Source: Bacteroidales bacterium | GTDB taxonomy: Bacteria > Bacteroidota > Bacteroidia > Bacteroidales > UBA10428 | NCBI GenBank assembly: GCA_016934395.1 | Contig: JAFGSZ010000092.1 | Coordinates: 1-64,000 of the forward strand | Direction: 5' to 3' | Length of the DNA: 64,000 bases | Shown: positions 31,540-42,226 of the stretch, piece after piece | Position numbering within the stretch: the stretch's first letter is position 1 | Layout of the letters: every line of letters starts with the position of its first letter | Made by a program: the position numbers and the translations under genes | Notes under the pieces: generated by a model | Databases searched by the model: none | What the model saw: the letters and a program-made list of their open reading frames with translations, nothing else | Told to the model about the DNA's origin: nothing

Positions 31540-34500
31540 ATGAAAAAACATCATTTAATATTATTTAGTCTGCTGGTTTTTTATGCAACAGTATGGGCTA
31601 AAGAAAAAAAAGATGATATCAAATTATCACCTGAAATTGATTCAACAGTTTTTAGTGGCTTAACGTTCAGAAGTATCGGGCCGGCATTTACATCGGGACG
31701 AATTGCTGATTTTGCCGTGAACCTGAATAATTTTGCTGAATATTATGTAGCTGTTGCCTCCGGTGGTATCTGGAAAACAAATAATGCAGGAATTACCTGG
31801 GAACCTGTTTTCGACAATTACGGATCATACTCTATTGGTTGTGTGGTTATGGATCCGGGTAATCCCAATGTAGTATGGGCAGGTACCGGCGAAAATAACA
31901 GCCAGAGGGCGCTCGGATATGGCGATGGGGTGTATAAAACCATGGATGGAGGTAAATCCTGGAAAAATATGGGGTTACAAACTTCGCGTCAGATTGGTGA
32001 AATTATTGTACATCCGGAAAACAGCAATATTGTATATGTAGCCGCCGAAGGTTCTTTATGGGGACCAGGCGGTGAGCGCGGACTTTACAAAACTATTGAC
32101 GGAGGAACCACATGGAGCGCCATTCTTACTATTAGTGAAAATACAGGCATTTCCGATATTGCCATGGATCCCCGCAACCCGGATATTATTTATGCTGCAG
32201 CACATCAGCGACGCAGGCATGTTTTTACAAAAATTAACGGTGGTCCGGAATCGGCAATTTATAAAACTACTGACGGGGGAAAAAACTGGAGAAAACTGGA
32301 ATCAGGGTTGCCCAAATCACATCTGGGTTCTATAGGATTAGCCGTTTCTCCGGTGAATCCGGACATCGTTTATGCCATTGTTGAAGCTGCATATGAAGAA
32401 AGCGGCTTTTTCTGCAGTACCGACAGGGGTGAATCATGGGAAAAAAGAAGCAGTTATATCGCATCCAGTCCCCAATACTATAATGAACTATTTTGCGATC
32501 CGTTGGATGTTGATAAAGTTTATTCTATAGATACATACACCAATGTTACTTCAGACGGTGGGAGAACATTTATAAACCTTGGAAATGAAAGACGCCATGT
32601 GGATGATCACGCCGTATGGATTGATCCCACACATACTTCGCATCTGTTAATCGGAGGCGATGGGGGAATATATGAAACATACGATGCCGGTAAAAACTGG
32701 CATTTTAAATCCAACTTACCCGTAACCCAGTTTTACAGGGTAAATGTAGATCAATCAAAACCTTTTTATTATGTATATGGTGGAACCCAGGACAACAATA
32801 CTTTGGGTGGGCCGTCACAAAACCTGAGTACATCCGGAGTTACTAACGATGAATGGTTTATTACCCTTGGCGGAGATGGTTTTTGGGTAGCCGTAGACGC
32901 GGATAATCCGGATATTGTATATTCGGAGTATCAATATGGAAACCTTTACCGGTATGACAGGAAAAGTGCAGAGGCTCTTTTTATTAAACCACAGGAACGA
33001 AAAAATGAGAAAACCTATCGCTGGAACTGGGACTCTCCGATGATCCTCAGTTCGCACTCAAATACTAGAATATATTGCGCAGCCAATAAAGTTTTCAGGA
33101 GCGATGACCGTGGAAATTCGTGGAAGGTTATTAGTGAAGACCTAACCCGCAACATGGACCGGAATTCCTGGAAAGTTATGGACAAATACTGGAGCGCCGA
33201 TGCTATTGCCAAAGATATATCCACTTCCCAGTATGGAACCATCGTATCCCTGGCTGAAAGTCCGGTCAAAGAAGGATTGATTTATGCAGGTACTGACGAC
33301 GGAGTAATACAGGTTACCGAAGACGGAGGAAAGAACTGGAGAAAAATAACTAGTTTCCCGGGAGTACCTGAGTACACTTATGTAAGCGATGTTTATCCTT
33401 CACGCTTCAGCGAAAATGTGGTATTTGCAACCTTCAATAATCATAAGAACAACGATTTTAAACCTTATGTACTTAGAAGTAACGACAAAGGAATTACCTG
33501 GCAATCTGCCAGCAAAGGATTACCTGAAAACAGCCCGGTGAATACTATAATACAGGATTATCTTCAGAAAGACCTGTTATTTCTTGGCGCTGAATTTGGT
33601 GTCTATTGTTCTGTAGACGGAGGCAATTCCTGGAATGCACTAAAATCAGGAATACCAACAATATGCGTAAAAGACCTTGTTATCCAGGAACGTGAAAACG
33701 ACCTGGTTGTTGCCACTTTTGGCAGAGGATTTTATATTCTTGACAATTATTCCCCGCTTAGAGAAATTACTCCTGCCACTCTTGAAAAGGAAGCTTATAT
33801 TTTCCCCGTTAAGGATGCCCTGATGTATATCCAAAAATCTGAAAGGTATGGCCAGGGAGCCACTTACTATGCAGCAAAAAATGCTGATTTTGGAGCAACT
33901 TTTACCTATTATCTGAAAAATGCCATTAAAACCAAAAAAGAAGAGAGACAGGAAATCGAGCAAAAACAGTTTGATAAAGGTGAAAAAATAAAAGTTTTAA
34001 CATGGGATGAACTTCGGGAAGAATCAAATGAAGAGCCCCCTTATTTGATTTTTAGCATATTTGACAAAGACAACCAGTTGGTTAGGAAAATAACTGCTAA
34101 AGCTGCAAAAGGGATGAACAGAATAACCTGGGATTTACGGTATCCGCCGGTTGATCCTTTAGCATCTTTAAAGGACAATAAATTCGATCCTTTCGCCAAA
34201 ACCAATCCGGCATTATTGGTAATGCCCGGGGTATATTACGTATCTATGTCATCCAGCATTAATGGCGAATTGAACACACTTACTGAAAAAGTTCCTTTTA
34301 CGGTTGTACCCTTGAATAATGTTACTTTACCAGCAGAGAACAGAAGCGAAATGGTTAATTTCCAGCAAAAAGTTGCAGAACTTACGCGGGTAATGTACGG
34401 TATATCTCAGTTTAATAACGAATTAACCGAAAAATTAGAATTTCTAAAACAGGCGAATTTGCTGGCCAGGAACCAGTCGGCTGAAATAAATAGAATGATC

Positions 34501-34821
34501 AGTGAAATTTCTATTAAACTGGATAGTATCGAGTTCAAAATGCAGGGACATCAACCCCTGGCCAGCAAGGAAGAAATTCCGCCTTCTGAGGTACCCTTGT
34601 TGCAACGGTTGAACTCAATTATTGAAGCTCATTACAGTTCGACATCCGATATTACTATCACCCAGAAAAAAACACTGGAAATTCTTCTGGAAGAATTTCA
34701 GCCGCTTTACATGCAATTAAAGCAGGTTGGTGAAAAGGATCTTCCCATGCTGGAAGAAAAACTTGAAGAAGCCGGCGCTCCCTGGACACCAGGCAGATTG
34801 CCGAAATTTTCAATCAATTAA
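31540..34821 (+). CDS. Secreted BNR/VPS10-sortilin-like multi-repeat beta-propeller protein
   Basis: 1093 aa; signal peptide; many 'DGG.(N/T/S)W' Asp-box motifs ('KTMDGGKSWKNMG', 'KTIDGGTTWSAI', 'KTTDGGKNWRKL', 'VTEDGGKNWRKI'). Confidence 0.85.
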   Translation: MKKHHLILFSLLVFYATVWAKEKKDDIKLSPEIDSTVFSGLTFRSIGPAFTSGRIADFAVNLNNFAEYYVAVASGGIWKTNNAGITWEPVFDNYGSYSIGCVVMDPGNPNVVWAGTGENNSQRALGYGDGVYKTMDGGKSWKNMGLQTSRQIGEIIVHPENSNIVYVAAEGSLWGPGGERGLYKTIDGGTTWSAILTISENTGISDIAMDPRNPDIIYAAAHQRRRHVFTKINGGPESAIYKTTDGGKNWRKLESGLPKSHLGSIGLAVSPVNPDIVYAIVEAAYEESGFFCSTDRGESWEKRSSYIASSPQYYNELFCDPLDVDKVYSIDTYTNVTSDGGRTFINLGNERRHVDDHAVWIDPTHTSHLLIGGDGGIYETYDAGKNWHFKSNLPVTQFYRVNVDQSKPFYYVYGGTQDNNTLGGPSQNLSTSGVTNDEWFITLGGDGFWVAVDADNPDIVYSEYQYGNLYRYDRKSAEALFIKPQERKNEKTYRWNWDSPMILSSHSNTRIYCAANKVFRSDDRGNSWKVISEDLTRNMDRNSWKVMDKYWSADAIAKDISTSQYGTIVSLAESPVKEGLIYAGTDDGVIQVTEDGGKNWRKITSFPGVPEYTYVSDVYPSRFSENVVFATFNNHKNNDFKPYVLRSNDKGITWQSASKGLPENSPVNTIIQDYLQKDLLFLGAEFGVYCSVDGGNSWNALKSGIPTICVKDLVIQERENDLVVATFGRGFYILDNYSPLREITPATLEKEAYIFPVKDALMYIQKSERYGQGATYYAAKNADFGATFTYYLKNAIKTKKEERQEIEQKQFDKGEKIKVLTWDELREESNEEPPYLIFSIFDKDNQLVRKITAKAAKGMNRITWDLRYPPVDPLASLKDNKFDPFAKTNPALLVMPGVYYVSMSSSINGELNTLTEKVPFTVVPLNNVTLPAENRSEMVNFQQKVAELTRVMYGISQFNNELTEKLEFLKQANLLARNQSAEINRMISEISIKLDSIEFKMQGHQPLASKEEIPPSEVPLLQRLNSIIEAHYSSTSDITITQKKTLEILLEEFQPLYMQLKQVGEKDLPMLEEKLEEAGAPWTPGRLPKFSIN

Positions 34822-34823
34822 TA

Positions 34824-34864
34824 AAAAAGAGGGTGTCCAAAAAGTCAGGACACCCTTCTTTTTT
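34824..34864. terminator. Probably bidirectional terminator between convergent genes
   Basis: AAAAAAGAGGGTGTCC-AAAAAGTCA-GGACACCCTTCTTTTTT. Confidence 0.85.
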
Positions 34865-34882
34865 ATTTATGTGATTTTTTGA

Positions 34883-35887
34883 CTACGAACCTTTTTCCGA
34901 TAAATACCGTTCGGTATCAATTGCTGCACGACAGCCAGTACCCGCGGCAGTAACTGCCTGCCGATATACGGAATCCATAACATCACCACAGGCGAATACT
35001 CCGGGAACATTCGTTTTGGAAGTATCAGGTTTTGTTTTAATATAACCCACTTGATCTGTTACGATATATGCTTTAAAAATTTCAGAATTGGGAGTGTGCC
35101 CGATTGCCAGGAAAAATCCGTCGATCTTTTTTATTACCTCAGTTTCTTCCGGTGTACCCTTTTTCTTAATTAAAACCACTTCTTCCACCACTCCGTCACC
35201 CCTGAGTTCTTTTGTATTATGCTCAAACAATACTTCAATTTTTGGAGAATGCATAACACGTTCCTGCATAATTTTAGATGCCCGTAAATGATCTTTTCGC
35301 ACAATCAAATATACCTTATTACACAGACCGGATAAGTAAAGTGCTTCTTCACAAGCACTGTCACCCCCACCCACAACAGCCACGTCTTTTCCTTTATAGA
35401 AAAACCCATCGCATGTAGCACATGCCGATACGCCGGAACCTTTATATTTTTCTTCCGATTCTAGTCCCAGATAACGGGCAGTAGCTCCGGTTGCAATAAT
35501 TACAGCATCCGCTTCTATGGTTTTTTCCTCATCAATGGTAACTTTGTGTGTTGGCCCGGAAAAATCGACTGCAGTAGCCAATCCCCAACGACAATCAGTA
35601 CCAAAACGTTCAGCCTGTTGTTTCAATTGCACCATCATCTCCGGACCTGTAACACCTTCAGGATAACCCGGGAAATTTTCCACTTCGGTAGTTGTTGTTA
35701 ACTGTCCCCCAGGCTGCAATCCTTCATACAATACAGGCTCAAGGTTAGCCCGGGCTGCATATATGGCAGCAGTATATCCGGCAGGACCGGAACCAATAAT
35801 CAGGCACTTTACACGCTCAACATCCTGGCTAACTTTAATTTCTTTCTTAGAATTACCCAGGTTGTCTAAGGGTTTAAATAAACTCAT
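34883..35887 (-). CDS. trxB: Thioredoxin-disulfide reductase
   Basis: 334 aa; 'CLIIGSGPAGYTAAIYAARANLEPVLYEG', 'GVSACATCDGFFYKGKDVAVVGGGDSACEEALYLS', 'GVFACGDVMDSVYRQAVTAAGTGCRAAID'. Confidence 0.95.
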   Translation of the reverse strand: MSLFKPLDNLGNSKKEIKVSQDVERVKCLIIGSGPAGYTAAIYAARANLEPVLYEGLQPGGQLTTTTEVENFPGYPEGVTGPEMMVQLKQQAERFGTDCRWGLATAVDFSGPTHKVTIDEEKTIEADAVIIATGATARYLGLESEEKYKGSGVSACATCDGFFYKGKDVAVVGGGDSACEEALYLSGLCNKVYLIVRKDHLRASKIMQERVMHSPKIEVLFEHNTKELRGDGVVEEVVLIKKKGTPEETEVIKKIDGFFLAIGHTPNSEIFKAYIVTDQVGYIKTKPDTSKTNVPGVFACGDVMDSVYRQAVTAAGTGCRAAIDTERYLSEKGS

Positions 35888-36239
35888 AGTATAATTTTTA
35901 TTATGTAAAAATATTATTTTATTTCATTAATTTAGGAATGTTTACAATCCCTGTGCCAGCGGTCGTAAACCGGTAAAATTTAAGCGTATTTAACAGAATA
36001 CCAAAGCCTTTATTCACAGACAACTGTTGCTGACAAATTTACAGCCCTTTGGCGGATGTTGATAAACCAATTCTGCAAAAAGTTAAGATATAAATATAAA
36101 AAATTTTATATTTGAATAATTATTATTCAATATTTTTTCAATTACCACGATAATAATTTCAATTATAAATAAGAACATTCTTAATTTCTAAATTTAAATT
36201 TTATTTGAACAAAAAATAGCAAGCTAATCCATCCATTAA

Positions 36240-36821
36240 ATGAATTTTGAAGACCTGATTAAAAAGAACAGAAGTTACAGAAGATTTTACGAGGATCAGA
36301 ATATAGAAACAGAAGTTCTGTATGAATTAATCGATTATGCCCGTTTATCGGGATCAAGTGGAAATATTCAGGGATTAAAATTTTTCATTTCAAATTACCC
36401 TGAAACAAATAACAAAATATTTCCAGCCATTAAATGGGCCTTTTATTTAAAAGACTGGCAAGGGCCCGAAGAAGGTGAACGTCCCAGTGCATATATAATT
36501 ATTTTAGGGGATACGGAAATTCATGATACCATTGATGTAGATGTGGGAATTGCAGCACAAAGTATTTTACTTGGAGCCGTAAATAAAGGCTTGGGCGGTT
36601 GTATGATCGGATCAGTTGATCGAAAAATGTTGCGAAGTCAATTGCGCATTCCCAGGCAATTTCAGATTCCACTGATTATCGCCCTGGGCAAACCAAAAGA
36701 AACTGTTATAATTGAAGAAGTCCCGGAAAGTGAAAACATCATGTACTGGAGGGATGAAAATCAAATCCATCATGTGCCAAAAAGAAATATCCATTCATTA
36801 ATTAAACTTAAATTTGACTGA
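36240..36821 (+). CDS. Nitroreductase family protein
   Basis: 193 aa; 'FEDLIKKNRSYRRFYED', 'DVGIAAQSILLGAVNKGLGGCMIGSVDR'. Confidence 0.85.
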   Translation: MNFEDLIKKNRSYRRFYEDQNIETEVLYELIDYARLSGSSGNIQGLKFFISNYPETNNKIFPAIKWAFYLKDWQGPEEGERPSAYIIILGDTEIHDTIDVDVGIAAQSILLGAVNKGLGGCMIGSVDRKMLRSQLRIPRQFQIPLIIALGKPKETVIIEEVPESENIMYWRDENQIHHVPKRNIHSLIKLKFD

Positions 36822-36822
36822 T

Positions 36823-37623
36823 ATGAAAAAAGTAACCCCAATTATTAGTATCCTGATTTTATTCTCATTATGCATTTCAAACCTGAACGCTCAGGATGTA
36901 AAACCGCTTACCGATGAAGAAATACTTAAATTATATGATGGCCTGCGGGTAGCTGACGTATCTGATGGAATGGATATGGTAGGCCTGAGAGATGTAGGAT
37001 TGATGGACCAAAAAATTGAAGCCCTGTGGAAGGATATTGATAATTTCGATCATTGGTTTTGTGGTATTGCAGTTACTGCACGGTATGTTCCAACCAACAA
37101 AGTTGTAAAAAACCCTATGGACGCTGATGAATACAGAAAATGGGAAGGTAACTGGTATAATACCTTATCAGCCGAACCCTGGGTAGAACTTATTAAAGAA
37201 GGTACAGCAGTTGTTCTTGATGTGGAAGGTGACGGAGATACCGGATCCATAGGATCCTATAATAGTATGTTGTATATTATGAAAGGTGCAAGGGGACTGG
37301 TGTCTAATGGCGGTATACGGGATACCGATGAAATTATTAAACAACGAATTCCTATTTATTTGGACCACAATCAGAGAGGCAGGGGTATTCGTCCGGGCCG
37401 TAACGAACTTGAATCGTACAACAAACCAATAACTGTGGGTGGTGTTTTTGTCCGTCCCGGTGATGTTATTGTTGCCGATGGTGACGGCGTAATTTGTGTT
37501 CCGCGGGAATATGCAAAACCTGTAGCTGAATTTGCAAGAATAGTCCTTAAAGGGGATAAAGCAGGACGCAGAAACTTATATGAACAATTAGGGAAAGAAA
37601 TGGACCATACTGTGGAACCCTAA
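36823..37623 (+). CDS. RraA-family protein with N-terminal signal peptide
   Basis: MKKVTPIISILILFSLCISNLNAQDVKPLTDEEILKLYDGLRVADVSDGMD...; 'GLVSNGGIRDTDEI', 'VFVRPGDVIVADGDGVICVPREYA'. The start at 36823 is preferred over 36814. Confidence 0.85.
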   Translation: MKKVTPIISILILFSLCISNLNAQDVKPLTDEEILKLYDGLRVADVSDGMDMVGLRDVGLMDQKIEALWKDIDNFDHWFCGIAVTARYVPTNKVVKNPMDADEYRKWEGNWYNTLSAEPWVELIKEGTAVVLDVEGDGDTGSIGSYNSMLYIMKGARGLVSNGGIRDTDEIIKQRIPIYLDHNQRGRGIRPGRNELESYNKPITVGGVFVRPGDVIVADGDGVICVPREYAKPVAEFARIVLKGDKAGRRNLYEQLGKEMDHTVEP

Positions 37624-37647
37624 GGGAAAGAATACAAAATTATTCAT

Positions 37648-37681
37648 GAAGAGGACATCATTTTTAATGTCCTCTTTTTTT
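37648..37681 (+). terminator. Rho-independent terminator
   Basis: GAGGACAT...ATGTCCTCTTTTTTT hairpin with T tract. Confidence 0.85.
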
Positions 37682-37745
37682 ATATGTTCATTACATCGGT
37701 ACAATTCAGGAATTATTCATTATTTTAGATCACCCAAACCTTAAT

Positions 37746-39056
37746 ATGGCAAAGCCGGTCTTAATATACAGTCAGAAATTTACACCACGCCTTGAATATG
37801 TACTGGATTTTGTATTTAACAGCGTATTGGGCTTGCCCTACAAAAAAACCGAAATTATAAATAATCCGGATAAGTCTGTTCCATTGATAAATTATTCCGA
37901 CAAAGAAGTGCCCGGAAGTTTTTTTATTTTTCCTGCCGGACTGGTTTATGAATCCGGGATAAAAAACTTAAAGCCAAATCTTTCAGATTGGGAAGGAATC
38001 CCCGTACTTTTCCCAACAACAAATAATGCAGATATTCCATTCGATGTTTTTTCTGCAGTATTTTATTTGTTATCACGCTACGAAGAATATCTGCCGTTTA
38101 ACCAGGATTCTTTTAGTCGTTTTGAGGCCGGCAGGAGTTTCGCAAAACAAAATCACTTTCTCAATAAACCGGTAGTTGATTTATGGATATTAAAACTGAA
38201 GGATCAACTATTGAAAAGATTTCCAAATCTGAAATTTGCCGAAAGAAAATTTAAACATATCCATACAGTTGATATAGACCAGGCATGGGCTTACAAACAT
38301 AAAGGAATTTTCAGAAACTTCGGCAGGTTAGCGAAGGCCCTTTTTCAATTTAACTTTAAGGAAATAAAAACGATGATTCGTGTTTTAAACAACCTGGAAC
38401 CGGATCCCTTCTTCAATTTTGAATATTTACAAACACAGGAAAAGAAGTTCAACTATCGGTCAATATATTTTTTTTTACTGGGCAATTACACTAAACCTGA
38501 CACAAATATTTCATACAGAAATAAATATTTCCGCGATTTGATCAAAACTATAGCCGGTTATGCTGAAGTAGGCATTCATCCGTCATTTCATTCAAATAAC
38601 AAACAATATCTGCTTAAAAGTGAAATAGCCAGGCTAGAGGAAATTATTAATATTCAGGTACATAAAAGCAGGCAGCATTATTTAATGGTGAGGTTACCGT
38701 TAACCTATATCAACCTTATCAAACATGGAATTATACAGGACTTCTCGCTGGGTTTTGCCCAATTACCGGGATTCAGGGCCGGCACCTGCACCCCATTTAA
38801 GTTTTATAATCTTATTAGCGAAGAAACTTCCGGTTTGGAACTCGTACCTTTTCAGGTAATGGATGTAACTTTACAAAAATATATGAATCTAAATCCGGAG
38901 CAGGCAATAAAAATAATTAAGGATCTGGTGGATGAAATCAAAAGGGTTAATGGTACTTTTGTAAGTCTCTGGCATAATGAATCCTTAAGTGACTCGGGAA
39001 ACTGGAAAGGCTGGAGAAAAGTCCACGAGGAAATGTTAAAACATATTTATGGTTGA
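37746..39056 (+). CDS. Polysaccharide deacetylase family protein (DUF7033-like N-terminus)
   Basis: 436 aa; 'SAVFYLLSRYEEYLPF', 'HTVDIDQAWAYKHKGI', 'EVGIHPSFHSN', 'SLWHNESLSDSGNWKGWRKVHEEML'. Confidence 0.75.
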   Translation: MAKPVLIYSQKFTPRLEYVLDFVFNSVLGLPYKKTEIINNPDKSVPLINYSDKEVPGSFFIFPAGLVYESGIKNLKPNLSDWEGIPVLFPTTNNADIPFDVFSAVFYLLSRYEEYLPFNQDSFSRFEAGRSFAKQNHFLNKPVVDLWILKLKDQLLKRFPNLKFAERKFKHIHTVDIDQAWAYKHKGIFRNFGRLAKALFQFNFKEIKTMIRVLNNLEPDPFFNFEYLQTQEKKFNYRSIYFFLLGNYTKPDTNISYRNKYFRDLIKTIAGYAEVGIHPSFHSNNKQYLLKSEIARLEEIINIQVHKSRQHYLMVRLPLTYINLIKHGIIQDFSLGFAQLPGFRAGTCTPFKFYNLISEETSGLELVPFQVMDVTLQKYMNLNPEQAIKIIKDLVDEIKRVNGTFVSLWHNESLSDSGNWKGWRKVHEEMLKHIYG

Positions 39057-39963
39057 ATATATTCAACATAATGAAATAGACAAAAAACGCTGGGACCAAT
39101 GCATAAAGTCTTCCGGAAATGAATTGCCCTATGCCTATTCCTGGTACCTCGACCTGGTAAGCCCCGGCTGGGATGCATTGATTCTTGACAATTATAATTA
39201 TGTAATGCCTTTGTGCAGAAAATCAAAATTTGGCATAAACTACCTTTTTGTTCCATATTTCACCCAGCAACTTGGAATTTTCTCCAAATCTAATATTTCA
39301 GATGATCTGGTTGCCATGTTTTTAAAAAGCATCCCGGATATTTTCCGGTATGCAGATATAAACCTGAATGAGCATAATCCGCTGTCTGATGTTTTGTTTT
39401 CAGGCAAAAGAAATATTAATTACGAGGTGGATTTAAACCGTGATTATCAGGATATTTTCACATCATATTCAAGAAACTGTAAACGCAACCTTAAAAAAGC
39501 AAACGATGCTGCACTTGAAGTGAGAGAGTATTACGATCCCAGGTTATTTGTGGACTTTGTAAGGAAAAACCTGGAACCTCAGCTGCGCGGACTAAAAAGT
39601 AAGCATTGGCGAACCCTTTTTAATATACTAATAACTGCTGAAGAAAAAGATACAGGTGAAATTTATGCTGTTTATACGCCAAATGGAACGCTTTGCGCTG
39701 CAGGTTCATTTTTAAATACAGCTAACAGATGTATATTTTCTGTATGTGCCTCCACAGCGCTTGGAAAAAATCAACAGGCAATGTATTGCCTAGTAGATTA
39801 TCAAATTAATAAATATGCACAGAAAAAAGATATTTTCGACTTTTCAGGTTCAAACCTCAGTGGTGTAGCGTATTTTAACAGGAGCTTTGGTGCCGAGGAA
39901 AAATTTTATAACACAGTCAGCCGAAATAATTTACCCCGGATTTTAAAAATCTTAAAAAAATAA
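39049..39963 (+). CDS. GNAT/FemAB-like acyltransferase
   Basis: 304 aa; 'YSRNCKRNLKKANDAALEVREY', 'FDFSGSNLSGVAYFNRSFGAEEKFYNTVSRNNLP'. Confidence 0.6.
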   Translation: MVEYIQHNEIDKKRWDQCIKSSGNELPYAYSWYLDLVSPGWDALILDNYNYVMPLCRKSKFGINYLFVPYFTQQLGIFSKSNISDDLVAMFLKSIPDIFRYADINLNEHNPLSDVLFSGKRNINYEVDLNRDYQDIFTSYSRNCKRNLKKANDAALEVREYYDPRLFVDFVRKNLEPQLRGLKSKHWRTLFNILITAEEKDTGEIYAVYTPNGTLCAAGSFLNTANRCIFSVCASTALGKNQQAMYCLVDYQINKYAQKKDIFDFSGSNLSGVAYFNRSFGAEEKFYNTVSRNNLPRILKILKK

Positions 39964-39970
39964 GTTTACA

Positions 39971-41005
39971 GTGTTTGACATTAAATCACTTATATATTCA
40001 AAATTTAATTTTTTACCTTCATTTTGTTCGTTAGGTACTTATATTAAAATTACAGGTGAACGGATAATTATACCGGTTTATCACGTGGTAAGCAACCAGT
40101 ATCTTCCGCATATAGCCAATTTATATCAATACGGGGGAGTAAAAAAATTTAAAAAGGATTTGGATTACCTGCTGAAATACTATAAACCTCTCGATGTCTT
40201 TGATCTTATGCGTTATGTTTACGGTGAAAAAAATTTACAATACAATTCTTTCCATTTGACCTTTGATGACGGTTTACAGGAATTTTATTCTGATATAGCG
40301 CCAATACTGAAACAAAAAGGTATTCCTGCCACCTGCTTTATAAATTCGGATTTTTTAGACAACAAGGACATATTTTTCAGATACAAGGTTAGCCTGATTA
40401 TTGACGCCGTTAAAAACGTAAAATTATCGGCAGACAGGGAAACACAATTAAAATTATGGTTCGAGAAAAACAATCTACGTAGCGCCCCTCCTGCCAAAAG
40501 TTTTTTATCCATTGGATATAACAAAAAACACATACTTAATGAACCGGCAGAAATTCTTGAAATAAATTTTGACACTTATTTAAAAACCAAAAAACCGTAT
40601 TTATCAATCCAACAGGTAAACGAGTTGATAGGCGATGGCTTTACTTTTGGCGCCCATAGTATTGATCATCCGGAATACCGGTTTCTTACCTTAGCTGAAC
40701 AGCTATTTCAAACTACCCGGAGTATAGAGGCTATTGTTAAGAAATTCGGACTCAGTTATAAATTATTTGCCTTTCCGTTTACAGATTATGGCGTTTCTTC
40801 TGCATTTTTCCAGCAAATAAAATCCCGGTCTGTTGCAGATCTTACTTTTGGCTGTGCAGGCTTAAAACACGATATATTTTCTTTTAATCTGCAGCGTATT
40901 CCAATGGAAGATTTTAATCTTCCGGCTTCAAGGCGACTAAAAACAGATTATTTTTATTTTATCATCAAAGCTCCATTGGGAAAAAATAAAATACACCGGA
41001 ATTAA
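39971..41005 (+). CDS. Polysaccharide deacetylase (NodB-like)
   Basis: 344 aa, GTG start; 'FHLTFDDGLQEFYSDIAPILKQKGIPATCFINSDFL', 'FTFGAHSIDHPEYRFLTLAEQ'. Confidence 0.85.
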   Translation: MFDIKSLIYSKFNFLPSFCSLGTYIKITGERIIIPVYHVVSNQYLPHIANLYQYGGVKKFKKDLDYLLKYYKPLDVFDLMRYVYGEKNLQYNSFHLTFDDGLQEFYSDIAPILKQKGIPATCFINSDFLDNKDIFFRYKVSLIIDAVKNVKLSADRETQLKLWFEKNNLRSAPPAKSFLSIGYNKKHILNEPAEILEINFDTYLKTKKPYLSIQQVNELIGDGFTFGAHSIDHPEYRFLTLAEQLFQTTRSIEAIVKKFGLSYKLFAFPFTDYGVSSAFFQQIKSRSVADLTFGCAGLKHDIFSFNLQRIPMEDFNLPASRRLKTDYFYFIIKAPLGKNKIHRN

Positions 41006-42118
41006 ATGATAACCATAAAACATATTACTATCCGCGAACTTCCTGAATGGATCGAATCAGAAGAATACAGGGCTCTTGATTATTTGCCCATAAGCCGGCA
41101 CCGGGCCCTGTCTCATTATAACAATCCCCGGGCCGATAAAAATGATACTTCGCTTTTTTTAGCCTTTGATGGTTTGCTGTTCATTGGTTACCTGGGCGCC
41201 CTGGCAGATCTGTTGTTTCTAAACAATGTGGAAAAAAAAGTAGCCTGGTTAAGTTGTATGTGGATCCGCAAAGAATACCGCAGAAAAGGAATAGCGCAGA
41301 AACTGCTGCAATATGCCATGAAAGAATGGCACGGAAATTTGCTGATTACGAATTTTATTCCTTCATCAAAGGCTACCTTTGATAAAACAGGTCAATATCA
41401 GAGTTTTAGAGTTCAGGACGGATTGAGGGCCTACCTCCGTTTTGATATTGTTGAAATACTTATTGCGAAAAAACCTGCACTAAAAAAGATCCGGTATTTA
41501 CTTACGTCAGTCAATTTCATTTTAAATGTCTTTAACGACCTTCGACTGCAATTTTATAAAAACCAGTTTACCCTGAAAAAACTGCATCTTGAATACTTGG
41601 ACACTATTGATGCGGAAACTGACAAATTCATCCAAAATCATCAACAGAATCATCTTACATTAAAAAATAACACAGATTTCAACTGGCTGAAAAAGTATCC
41701 CTGGATAATACCCGAAGATGATGGTAACAATTATCAAAAACGTTATGCATTTTCAGCAATAGACAAAAGCTTTGAGCAATTTTTTGTTAAAGTGTTTGGG
41801 CCGGATAAAAACCTTATCGCGTTTTTAATTCTGACTATCAGAAAAAATCATCTGAAAACACCGTTTTTGTATTTTGATCCGATCCACACTGACCAGGTAT
41901 GGAATGTGTTGTTTTATTTTTTGAAAAAAAACAATATCCGAACGTTTACTACATTTCATCCGGTTTTAACAAAAACGATTCATAAAAATAAAAATCCATT
42001 TATTGTTGTCAGGAAATTTTCGCTGAAATCTATAATAAGCAAAACACTGGCCCGCGAGCTTGGCAATATGGATGGTTTTACTCTTATGGATGGTGATGGA
42101 GATTGCGCTTTTACCTGA
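41006..42118 (+). CDS. GNAT family acetyltransferase
   Basis: 370 aa; 'VAWLSCMWIRKEYRRKGIAQKLLQYAMKEWHGNLLITNF'; start directly abuts the previous stop. Confidence 0.7.
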   Translation: MITIKHITIRELPEWIESEEYRALDYLPISRHRALSHYNNPRADKNDTSLFLAFDGLLFIGYLGALADLLFLNNVEKKVAWLSCMWIRKEYRRKGIAQKLLQYAMKEWHGNLLITNFIPSSKATFDKTGQYQSFRVQDGLRAYLRFDIVEILIAKKPALKKIRYLLTSVNFILNVFNDLRLQFYKNQFTLKKLHLEYLDTIDAETDKFIQNHQQNHLTLKNNTDFNWLKKYPWIIPEDDGNNYQKRYAFSAIDKSFEQFFVKVFGPDKNLIAFLILTIRKNHLKTPFLYFDPIHTDQVWNVLFYFLKKNNIRTFTTFHPVLTKTIHKNKNPFIVVRKFSLKSIISKTLARELGNMDGFTLMDGDGDCAFT

Positions 42119-42162
42119 AAAAGGTACACTTACAAACATGCCTTTCATTGAATTTTGCAAAC

Positions 42163-42194
42163 AAAAAAATATGGGGTTAATGCACCCCATATTT
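42163..42194 (-). terminator. Terminator oriented for the - strand small ORF
   Basis: AAATATGGGGT-TAATGC-ACCCCATATTT (11-bp stem); the T tract (complement of ACAAAAAAA) follows only on the - strand. Confidence 0.7.
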
Positions 42195-42226
42195 AAGTTA
42201 AAGTAAAATATTAGAAAATCAGACTG

